Source: Triangularia verruculosa (Eukaryota; Ascomycota; Sordariomycetes; Sordariales; Podosporaceae). From it: a stretch of 64,000 nt of DNA. The position numbers and the translations under genes were made by a program. The stretch lies in assembly GCA_033296885.1 (NCBI GenBank), contig MU863936.1, forward strand, positions 152,958-216,957, in the 5' to 3' direction. Below are positions 12,801-21,794 of this stretch, piece by piece. Numbering within the stretch: the first letter of the stretch is position 1; each line of letters starts with the position of its first letter. Under the pieces are notes generated by a model. That model saw only the letters and a list, made by a program, of their open reading frames with translations, searched no databases and was not told where the DNA came from.

Positions 12801-13058
12801 CGAGGGTTGGAGGAGTGGTTGATGTACGGGGGGGAGAGGTTTGTTGGTGTGGAGGGGTTGAGTGGGGGGGTTGGGCAGCCGGTTTCGGTGGAGGATCCGA
12901 GGGGGGTGATGGAGGTTGCGAAGGAGATTCTGCAGGCGAATTTTGCTGAGGGGATAGGGGGTGGGAATAAAGAGGGGGGGTTGCCGCCGGTGAGTGAGAA
13001 TATCGTTGTTGTGCTGAGGCAATTGGGGAACGCGGCTTGGGCGGTTGGGTTTGGGTGA
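9876..13058 (+). CDS. transcription factor with two C2H2 fingers and a Zn2Cys6 cluster
   Basis: Predicted nuclear DNA-binding regulator, 997 aa. Exons are 9876-10184, 10246-10290, 10356-10531 and 10595-13058. Two consecutive C2H2 fingers (C-x2-C-x12-H-x3-H) lie near residues 89-111 and 117-139. The second is split by intron 2. A Zn2Cys6 cluster follows with cysteines at about 162, 165, 172, 178, 181 and 188. It is completed only if intron 3 uses a GC donor (GCAAGT at 10532), which restores P-C-T-R-C. The remaining 800 residues match a fungal-specific transcription factor middle domain in character (helical, W-rich, HAALCIWTYG near the end). The last 120 residues are glycine-rich. The target genes are unknown. 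Confidence 0.88.
10532..10594 (+). other. non-canonical GC-AG intron
   Basis: The donor is GCAAGT and the acceptor CTCAG, 63 nt. The nearby GT at 10537 would put exon 4 out of frame, whereas the GC donor joins the codons so that the fourth cysteine of the Zn2Cys6 cluster follows directly. Confidence 0.8.
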
Positions 13059-13495
13059 AGGACTTGAGATGGAGATGTTACATATTTCAGCTTGGATTTA
13101 CATGGGGTCGGTAGATACGGTTGATATTAGTCTGTTCGATACCACGGTCATTTTTAGCATAGGAAGGGGAGCATGTAGGTTTTCATATAAGATGGAGCGA
13201 TAGTTTTGGGACCCCCCGATTTATCTTTTGGGCCCCCCCCGACCCACACACGTCCTAGATAAAATAACTGGCACTGCAAAATGGGCATATAACATTAAAA
13301 GATAATTAAAAGGCCTTAAAAGATAATTAAAAGGCTTTAAAATATAGTTAAAAGGCTCTGAAAGATAATTGAAAGGCCTTAAAAAGAAAAGGATTGAATG
13401 GAAATTATTATTTATTACCTTGCCCGTTTGGCGGTTATGTACTAAACTGAATATGCCGTAAACTCGGGAAATCGTTACCATCCTGGAACAATCTG
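13059..13495. other. intergenic with truncated repeat copy C
   Basis: Short spacer between the transcription factor and a minus-strand hypothetical gene, which converge. Apart from the repeat fragment at 13249-13385 I see no gene. Confidence 0.5.
13249..13385 (-). repeat. truncated TIR element, copy C
   Basis: It begins with CACGTCCTAGATAAAATAAC, a diverged left TIR, followed by GGCACTGCAAA as in copy B. Four or five tandem units follow (TTAAAAGATAATTAAAAGGC type). The right TIR is missing, so this copy was cut after the array. Confidence 0.75.
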
Positions 13496-14500
13496 TCAAC
13501 GGCCCCCACAGTCTCCCTCCCTTCTCCTCAAGAAATGTTCCAACGAGGTGTTGTCGTTCCTCATCCCTCCCAGTCTTGAACACATCTCCTTCTGCAACAC
13601 CTGAGCGAGGAACTGCTGGAGGAGGGACTTCAAAGCTGCTGTCTTGAAGCGGTGGTGGTGGTTCCTGCTACGGAGGACGTCGAGTCTGGTTTTGTTGGCC
13701 GTGTCGATGTGTATGCGGTGCTCCGGGCCGGGAAGGGATGGTGCGTTTGTGTCGATGCCAATGATCACGGTTCGTTGGGTGGTGTCGGCATCTGTGCGAA
13801 GTACTTGTTCTTGTTGACCTCGATCTGACTCATCGATCCCGATGATCACAGTCTGTTTTGTATCGGCTATAGCAGCATCTCTTCGGTGGTCAGGAACAAA
13901 AGGGATATCCTCCTCGTCTGTTTCCTCTTCATCATAGTCGTCTGGGGTTGTGATTTGCGACTGCTGTGGGTGTTCTTTCCACCACTCCTTCCAGCCTTCA
14001 TCGTTGATGTTATGCTGTGTTTGGGATCCTTCTTGCTCTGCGGGGCTGCGAAACGGGATGATTCGCTCCCATTGGTAGAGTAGTTCCTTTAACCGGTCGA
14101 TTTTCTCTGCTATGAACTCTGGAGATGGTGAGTCACCAGGTGTGGTTGGTGTGATGGCCTGCTTGGCAGGCGGTGAGATGCCGTCACAGCCGTTGTTGAG
14201 AGTGAAAAAGTCGTCGAGGTCTCGAAGAAGGGTGCACGATCTGTTGTTGGGGAAGTAAAGAATGAGCTCGAGGAGGGCGGTTCTGAGGTTGGACGGGCTC
14301 AGCAGAGCAGAGGGAGCACGTATAGAAAAGGCCAACGGGAGTGATAGGAGTGAGTTGTATGTTTGATGGTGAAGATGGGTATGAAGCTGTGGTTTTGATT
14401 TCGGTTTTGCAAGAACAACAGGCCGCGGTGGTGACGACGGTGGAGATAGGGGCAGTGTTGGTGATAAGGGGGAGGATGGTAGAGGAGGGTAGATTATCAT
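13496..14500 (-). CDS. hypothetical protein with a duplicated TVIIGID motif
   Basis: I do not recognise this protein. The frame gives 334 aa from the ATG at 14500; an in-frame ATG at 14608 would add 36 residues. It has a proline/serine-rich N-terminus, an acidic middle (DYDEEETDEED), two copies of TVIIGID about 30 residues apart, and a basic glutamine-containing C-terminus. No intron is needed. Long uninterrupted length and biased but not random composition favour a real gene, possibly lineage-specific. No membrane segment or signal peptide is evident. Confidence 0.5.
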   Translation of the reverse strand: MIIYPPLPSSPLSPTLPLSPPSSPPRPVVLAKPKSKPQLHTHLHHQTYNSLLSLPLAFSIRAPSALLSPSNLRTALLELILYFPNNRSCTLLRDLDDFFTLNNGCDGISPPAKQAITPTTPGDSPSPEFIAEKIDRLKELLYQWERIIPFRSPAEQEGSQTQHNINDEGWKEWWKEHPQQSQITTPDDYDEEETDEEDIPFVPDHRRDAAIADTKQTVIIGIDESDRGQQEQVLRTDADTTQRTVIIGIDTNAPSLPGPEHRIHIDTANKTRLDVLRSRNHHHRFKTAALKSLLQQFLAQVLQKEMCSRLGGMRNDNTSLEHFLRRREGDCGGR

Positions 14501-14825
14501 GGTTGATTGATCGATTGCTGAGTCGCTGGAGTTATGATAGAGAGAAGAAATAATGTGGGAATAGCCAGGCAACCCAGCCCTATAAAAGGACCAAGCAAAG
14601 AGCCTCATCGAAGAGGCTCATAAAGACAGCCATCAATGGAAGATACACATTGTTGATCGCTATTTGTTTGAGCACCCGGAAAAGCGGTTCGTGACTTGAG
14701 CCCATGGAACCCATAAGGCTGAATTGGAATGGATGCAATCTGTAGACTGAATCAGTTCTCACCTGAAACACATAACGAACAGCATGCTGTCAGCCAGCTG
14801 ACCGGGGAAAGCCACGGTTGATGCA

Positions 14826-15712
14826 TTATTGGCTATCATTGCCACTCGGAGCGGTATTAGTTGACAGCGTATCGAAGTCGTTCCCGACGGTATGGATGGC
14901 GGTTGCCTCCTCAACGCAGGTGACGCTGCGGTGGGCAGTGACTTGTGCTGCTGGAGGGTAGCACAGATAGTTCGAGGCGTCAGTCGAGTTCGTGAGGCTC
15001 CCATAAGTCGGTGATTTCACCTGCAGGACTTGAAAATCGGCTCGATATCGTAGAGTTTTTGCTCTCAGGTGGAAGCAGAGAGTGGTCGTCATTTGCATCT
15101 CTTGGCGGGTTCCAGTCGAAGCTGGGGTGCCAAGGCGGTCTAGTCTCCTTTCGACGGTCCCGAAACCTTGATCCCTGCGACAGATGTGGGGCAGGCACTC
15201 ACGCTGAAACGAAACGGGCAGCGGGGCATTTGCATGCAGCCAGCGCATGAAGTTCATATTCTCTGGAACAAACTGCACCCGCCCGTCGACATCGATCTTG
15301 CTGACAAAATATGGCTGTGGATCAGATAGTTTGTAGCTCTAGCTTTATAAATCATGAAGAGAAGATGTCATAACTTATGGCTGGGAACTCCAATCGGCTT
15401 AGAGCCCAGAAAATGCGGGGTTGTTTATGCGACTCTTACATGTTATGTAACTTATGTAACTGAGGTACATACCCATACCTGGCTTGCCGTGTCAACGGAG
15501 TAAACAAACCAGCTTCGACACGCATGAAAAGGAATACCTGTTGATATCTCGGTTTCCTCGGCAATTCTGGTAGAACCAAGCTCGCGCCGGCGACGCGTCT
15601 TGTTTTCCCGGATGCGCCTGCATGAATCTTCCTGCGCCTTGCAGCTGTCAGGGAGAGAGGCGCCAAAGTCTATGGGAATACGAAGGACGAAATATGATGT
15701 CGCATCCAACAC
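14826..15712 (-). CDS. candidate hypothetical gene, uncertain structure
   Basis: Two open segments on the minus strand join in phase across a plausible intron: 15712-15479, then a GTATGG donor, an acceptor after CCACAG, then 15314 to the stop at 14826 (about 240 aa). The junction reads DTASQ-PYFVSKIDVDG, which looks coding. A further donor GTGAGT near 15202 would give a different C-terminus, and an acceptor-like CTTTCAG at about 15742 suggests an upstream exon. There is no domain I recognise. It may be a diverged or dying gene. Confidence 0.3.
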
Positions 15713-16225
15713 GAAGTACAGTGACCGAATTGGCCTCTGAAAGAGATGAATAATAGAATGTTGTCAGCTTACTTAAAAATGCCGTAAACAGGTGTTTCTA
15801 GTGCTCTCAAGATCAACCTAGTGAATATAAGGCCGACTGCTTAGGTAAATATTACTATTACATCCCCTATACTAATTATCTTTAAGAGCACTGTTGTTCT
15901 GCCTCATATTATCCAAGCCTGTTGACCATTCTGCGCACCTCTTGAACAGTGTCTATCTTTGACGTCTCCTGGATAAATACCCTACAAGGCCTGCCTCGCT
16001 CTGGGAAGTGAAGACTGTGTCATAATACCCGTTATTTTGTCCACACGGTGCCTGCCAAGGCTGGAAGACCCCCTTCCCCATGCATTCACCCTGCACTTTC
16101 CCTGCATCCTCGTCTCTGCTCGGGACCCGCTCCCTTTTATTTTCGACAACTTTAATCTTCGCCTTGGTTCCCCCCCAACTTCTCCCCCTCCATACTTTTC
16201 CATCCGACGCGTCGCAATCGAAAAG
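15713..16225. other. upstream region of NTF2-like gene with possible repeat remnant
   Basis: This holds the pyrimidine-rich leader of the NTF2-like gene. At 15958-15980 and 16027-16050 there are sequences resembling the two ends of the TIR element (ACGTCTCCTGGATAAATA and TTATTTTGTCCACACGGTG) without the internal array. They may be a collapsed copy. Confidence 0.35.
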
Positions 16226-17929
16226 ATGGCGTTGCAAACCGCTTACAAGCAGTTCCTCGCTGCCCCGAGCCCGTCGGCTCTCGCGCAAGACGCGTCGCTG
16301 CACTACATTACCTCGACCACTAGCTTCAACGGCGCCGACAACATTATTAAGCACTTCTCGACCTTCCGCAACCAGAGCAAGAAGCAGAAGGAGGACGTGC
16401 TCTTCGTCATCGAAGGCCAGAATGCCGTGGTGCTAGAGGCCGAGCTCGTCTTGGAGTTCGTGTCCAGCGGCGGCCCTTACTTGCCTGGCTTGGACGACAA
16501 TTTCCTGGCCGACCGAACTGTGTCCTTTGCCATTACCCACATCGTGCTGTTCAATGCCGACGGCAAAATCCTTCAGATCCGCCAGACCTGGGATCAAGGC
16601 TCGCTGCTCAAGCAACTCGATGTTATCGGCAGATCGGGTCGCAACTGGCCCATCCGCGATGGCAGGGACCAGATTACTCTGATCACGAGGTGCGTCAAGG
16701 TAGGCGGAGCTCCTACATCTACCAAGGATCTCCCAATGCACAACCGCTCGCAGTCGACCAACCCTCTTCGTGACCCTCACGCTTCCCTCGCTCTATTTGC
16801 CCCTCGCGAGGAGCAGGAAGAGGTCACCGTGATTTCCCCCTATGCTGGTCGCCGACCCACCCAGCGCTCTTTCACCGAGATCTTGGGCGATGAGGCCGAG
16901 GAGCCCTCCTCCCCTAGCAACGGTCGTGAGCGCTCCGCTTCTCCGATCAAGCCCAAGGTCGGCGCCGGCAAGAACTTCCAACCCGTCCGTCTATTTGACC
17001 GTGATGATGATGCTGTCGAGGCCGACACGCCCGAGAACGGCAGGTCGCCCGAACGTGTTGTCAAGCCGCACCCAAAGAAGTACCAGCATTTCAACTTTGA
17101 CGACGGCACAGAGTCCCAAGAAACCCCGAAGCCTGCTCCTGCTCCTGCTCAGAAGTCAAAGCATGACGCCTCGTGGGGCTTTGAGGACTTTATGACACCA
17201 CAAAAGCCTACAGCGTCTCGAACTCTGCACAAGGCCCGGGACGTGCGCCATTGGGGCACCGGGGATGACGTTGCCGAGGAGCAACCGGCCCAGAAGGCTC
17301 AACAGGCCAAGGGACGTATTGCGGCCGAGGCCCACTTTGACTTTGTCGACGACGGTGAGACGCCAGCTGGCGGTCGGTTCCGAGGCCCCCCTCGTGGTAG
17401 GGGCCAGAATGAGGGGCAACATCTGTATGAGATGAATCTGTACAAGGAGGACGGCTCTGCGCCAACACCCGGCCCGGCTCCTCTGGGTAACATCACCAAC
17501 CAAGCCGGCCGCCAGAAGTCGTTCGATCCTCACTTTGAGATGACGGATGAATCCCCAAGAGACAGCAACGGCGCCAACAAGGCCGAGAACCTCGGTGAAG
17601 ACAGGAAAAAGGCTGTTCGCATGATGGAAAGCAGCTGGGAGACTTATGATGTTTCGCCTGCTGCACAGAAGGAGAACACCAACCCCAACGGCAGGTCGAG
17701 AGGCATTGTCACGGCAGGTGACGGTATGGGCAACAAGAAGGCAGGTTGGGGTTTGAGCGAGAAGAAAGAGCGCGGTATTGTTATCGCTGGCGATGGTATG
17801 GGTGGCCGGAAGGGTGCTGACCGAGGGTGGTTGTTCGGTGAGGGGGGCGATGAGGACGAGCCAGCTCAGCCCCAGAAGAAGGCAGTTCGTGGCCCCCCTG
17901 CCAAGGCGGATGGCTTCTGGGACTTTTAG
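16226..17929 (+). CDS. NTF2-like domain protein with long disordered tail
   Basis: A 567-aa protein in one exon. The start is the ATG at 16226 in a good context (AAAAGATGGC); the open frame extends upstream but without an ATG. The first 140 or so residues fit an NTF2-like fold (LQTAYKQFL, NIIKHFSTF, VSFAITHIVLF, ILQIRQTWDQG), a fold used for binding partners or small molecules. The remainder is low-complexity and charged, with short repeated aromatic/acidic motifs (HFNFDDG, HFDFVDDG) and two copies of RGIVxAGDGMG near the C-terminus, ending ADGFWDF. The repeated linear motifs suggest multivalent binding, perhaps to nucleic acid or transport factors; that is inference. Confidence 0.8.
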   Translation: MALQTAYKQFLAAPSPSALAQDASLHYITSTTSFNGADNIIKHFSTFRNQSKKQKEDVLFVIEGQNAVVLEAELVLEFVSSGGPYLPGLDDNFLADRTVSFAITHIVLFNADGKILQIRQTWDQGSLLKQLDVIGRSGRNWPIRDGRDQITLITRCVKVGGAPTSTKDLPMHNRSQSTNPLRDPHASLALFAPREEQEEVTVISPYAGRRPTQRSFTEILGDEAEEPSSPSNGRERSASPIKPKVGAGKNFQPVRLFDRDDDAVEADTPENGRSPERVVKPHPKKYQHFNFDDGTESQETPKPAPAPAQKSKHDASWGFEDFMTPQKPTASRTLHKARDVRHWGTGDDVAEEQPAQKAQQAKGRIAAEAHFDFVDDGETPAGGRFRGPPRGRGQNEGQHLYEMNLYKEDGSAPTPGPAPLGNITNQAGRQKSFDPHFEMTDESPRDSNGANKAENLGEDRKKAVRMMESSWETYDVSPAAQKENTNPNGRSRGIVTAGDGMGNKKAGWGLSEKKERGIVIAGDGMGGRKGADRGWLFGEGGDEDEPAQPQKKAVRGPPAKADGFWDF

Positions 17930-18699
17930 AGAAGCTCGAGACGAGGAGTGGTCCATGTTTTAGGATCATGAACAGTTCAGTTTCACAACAACCGGGGAAT
18001 AACTTGTATATGTATGCGAGTCTGGGCTGGTTTGGGGAGGTTCATTCGTACAGAGTATGCCTCTTGTCTTTTTTTCCCTTTTACTTGGACAAGAGTTTAT
18101 CACTGAGTAATCTATGGCGGTTGCTCGATGCCAGTTGATGGAGTATCACAGGCGTGGAGGGAAGGAATGCTGAGTTTTACATGAATGGAACCTGGGACTT
18201 TTTATGTTATGGTTGTGTTTTTACTATGATCTGACCCATCTGTTGAGGAGGATGAGGGAGATTTTATTTTAGAGTAGTGTAACACGAAACTCAAGTCCGT
18301 AAACTGCTGTACGCTGGCAAGACCTTTTCAGTGATGTGAAGGCTGTGAACGTGATGTTTGGGAAATCTCTGGACTAGGGGATGACAGGTCAAAAAACTCA
18401 TGGCAAATTCCAGGTTTACAATAAAAAGCAAGTCCCAGGCCCAATCAAGCGACTGATTGAAAAAAAAAAAACGTAAATGGCAATATTTGTTAACTATATA
18501 ATCAAATTTCTATACCGCCCAATAACACCTCCTGAAATGCTGTGTATATATGTAACCACACTTTTGTATACCCATTATATCATCCCCTTCGTAAGGTACT
18601 CATCATCATTCATAAAGTCATAAAACCCCCCCGCCCCTAAATAAAACCAATTCTTTCCAACTTTTTTCCCTCATCTTGCTCAAACCCAAAAAAGAAATG
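17930..18699. other. convergent intergenic region
   Basis: 3' flanks of two converging genes. It contains an A12 run near 18460 and AT-rich sequence. No gene is seen. Confidence 0.5.
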
Positions 18700-20844
18700 T
18701 CAGCACAAAAACCGATAGATCCTCTTCCACCTCGGCATCCCCCTCAACTCCCTCTCCCTCTCCCACTCCAAATCTCTCTTCCCCACCGCAAACGCGGGCA
18801 GACTCCTCCCGTGATCGTTAAAATACACCACGTCTGTCCTCCTCCTCCCCGTGTCCAGATCGACCTCCTCCAGCCTCACCACCTTGGTCCTGTACCAGAC
18901 CTTGTACCCCGCCCAAAACACCAGTATAACCGGCACGCACGAGCACTGCAGAAAGAAGTTGTGCGCCACGTCCCCGGCGCCGCGAATCTCCACCCCGACC
19001 CCGTTCCCCGTCGGCGCGGTGGGCACCTCGCGGTAGTGGCCGTTGGCAAAGTACTCGGCCGCGTTCGGGTCCGCCAGCGTAGGCGGGATGGGCCAGGCGG
19101 CAGTCCAAAAGTGCGCCAGCATGACCAGCCCGTTGAGGACCAGACCGATCCAGGAGCCGGCCACGCCCGCCTGGGAGAGGCACGAGAGGTCAGACAGGGA
19201 ACGGCCCTGGACCGCCCAGGCTTTCCGGAAGCGTATGTGCGCCAGGCAGATGGAGGCCCAGGTGAAGATGGACGACAGGCCGGTCAGGGCGAGGAGCCAG
19301 TCCAGCACTCTGGTCGGGTGCTGCATGTCGGCAAGGTAGCCAAGCAGGCCAAAGGCCGAGGTGATTAGGATCGCGATCAGGGGCCTGCCGCGGCGGTCGA
19401 CGTAACCGAGGAACTTGGGGGCTTGTCCTTGGTCTGCCATCGCGGCGAGGGTGCGGGAGGAGCCGAAGACGGCCGAGTTGCCGACTGAGAAGACGGCGAT
19501 GAGGATTACCGCGTTCATGATCCCGGGGAGGATGGAGATGCCGGCTGATTCGATGGCGATGACAAAGGGGGAGGAGGAGGCGTCGGCGAAGGATTCAGCC
19601 CCCAAGAGGTCGGGGTGGTTGTAGGGGACTAGAAGCCCTATCAGGGTGAGGGAGATGATGTAGAACAGGGAGATGCGCCAGAAGACTTGCTTGATGGCTT
19701 TTGGGATGGACTTCCTGGGGTGGACAGCTTCGGCGGCTGCTAGACCGACCAGCTCGATGCCGGTAAAGGCAAAGGCGGCGGTTACGAAGATGGTGCAGAA
19801 GCCCTTGAACCCGTTGTTGAATGCGCCTGGGTCCCTCCAATATTTCCCGCCGATGTAGCCCTCGTTGGGGAAGCCGCCAATGTTGATCACGATGCCAAGG
19901 AGGATGAACCCGATGATGGCGATGATTTTCACCGTCGAGAATACAAACTCTGCCTCGCCGTAGCCTTTGACTCCAAAGAGGTTGATGACGACGATGCAGG
20001 CGAGGAAGACGGTCACAAAGACGGAGCGGCTAACGTGTTCCTTCCAGTAGTCGACCGTCATGCTAGCCGCGATGATCTCGAGGGGTAGACAGACGGCCCA
20101 CTGGAGGGCGTAGTTCCACCCCATCGAAAACCCTAGGGCTGGGTCGAGGAAGCGGGTTGAGTAGGCGGAGAAACTGCCGGCGACGGGGAAGGCAACGGCG
20201 AGCTCGCCAAGGGCCTGCATGGTGCAGTATAGCATGACTGCAATAAAGGCGTATGCCAGGATCAAAGAAGCAGGGCCGCCAGCGGTGAGACTGGCGCCAG
20301 AAGCGACGAAAAGACCGGCACCTGTTTGATAGCCGCTGTCAGCTGATGAAACTCACAAGGGGGCCCCTTTTCTGCAAGGAACTCTTGTGGGAAGCCAGAC
20401 GGAAATTGTGAGAGTAGTAAACAACATACCGATTGACCCTCCTATGGCAATCATCTGTAAATGCCTCCCCTTCAGCTCTCTTGACAGCTGAGTATTCGCC
20501 GTGTTGAGATTGGCGGCACGTACATCGAAGTAGTGGCCAGCATGCCGCTCCTTCTGGCCTCCTCCTCTCGAACCAGGGCTAGCATTGGACCCAGAGCCGA
20601 CCAACGTCGAGGACCTGTTGCTTCTAAAACTGTGAGCAACACTCGGCGGTGTTATCTTCCTGCCCGGGTCCCGCCGGAAGGAGTTGGCCCACTCCTGTAT
20701 GTAATGAGAAGGTTTGCGGCAGGACTGTTCGTCGAGGTCGGCTCGAATATTGGCATTGTACCGGGCTATTTGTTCTCGGCGCATGATACTTCCCAGACTG
20801 GCCCCCTGGAGGGAGCCATCTTGTGGCGTGTGAGGTCCTGACAT
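18700..20844 (-). CDS. amino-acid permease, fungal YAT/AAT family
   Basis: Plasma-membrane amino-acid/proton symporter of the APC superfamily, 678 aa. Exons on the minus strand are 20844-20430 and 20321-18700, with one 108-nt intron whose split glycine codon lies in the first membrane helix. The N-terminal 130 residues are hydrophilic and longer than usual. The core starts with IAIGGSIGAGLFVASG, the helix 1 substrate loop of this family, followed by roughly twelve hydrophobic segments including the ALGELAVAFPVAGSF and GWNYALQWAV stretches. The C-terminal tail is charged. Substrate range is broad in this family and cannot be fixed from sequence. Confidence 0.9.
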
Positions 20845-21794
20845 ATTCTTGTAAAGTTTCCAAACTTGAAAGGAAATAAAAATACCACCGACCAGGGCGA
20901 TATTGCGATTCTTATGGAATCATCGGCGAATATGTTTGGTTTGTCTCGTGATTTGAGGGATTCAAGAGGGGTAGATGGTACCAGCCCGAGTGAGATGTCC
21001 GAATAATATCTATTCGTGTTGCGAGACCAGGGCGATGAAGTATTGGTGGGCTCGGTCGGGCAAGAAAGTTGTGAGCTGTCAAAGCTGCTGATTGCTAGGT
21101 GCCGTCGTGGAGGTAATTCATGATTCTTTCCTTCCCGTCCATAGATATAAATAAGGTTTAGAAAATCTGAGACGTGTGTGTGGTAAGCTCTTGCGATAAC
21201 GACATATCCATACCAGCAGCCGGGAAGAAGTCCTCGTGGAGTGAGCACGTCCATTCGTTCGCTGACACAAGAAGCTTTGTACATATTCGCCCGGGGATTC
21301 TACTCTTTCGGACTGGGGCCAGTGCAGAAGCAGAGGACCAGTGTGGAGGATCTTCTGCAAGGATGCCACCAGCTGCCGACGGGACGCTTTGGCGCCCGCT
21401 GTGGATTCGTGGGGTTTCTCCACTGCCCCAGCTTCCAACGACCGACGCTTCAGCTGGAATTCTTCGTCATTTCCACACGCGCTCGTCCATGGATGGCCGT
21501 GCTACCTTTCATCCTTCAACCTTCCGCACAGACGTGGGCCACATGGGACGAAAAACTCCGAGATCAGTAATACCAAAGACCGAGAAAATTCCATCAGCTA
21601 GTGGCGATTTTGTATGTACAACATGACGAGCCATCTCCCTATTCATGCACGTCAGCCAAAAGATATGTACAAGAACCTAGCACCTCCGATATACTGGCAA
21701 CCCTCCCCGCAACCCAGAAGAAAATGCTATGCACACACGTCATTGATAAACACTTCAAACGCCCCTGCTTTTTTGTTATATATACATATAAAAG
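20845..21794. other. intergenic, permease promoter and mannosidase 3' flank
   Basis: The permease and mannosidase genes both read on the minus strand. This 950-bp gap holds the promoter of the permease and the 3' flank of the mannosidase. Only random short frames are seen. Confidence 0.5.

Noticed and set aside
17156..17956. 266-codon minus-strand frame opposite the NTF2-like gene
   Set aside because: Shadow frame of a GC-rich coding region without a family match.
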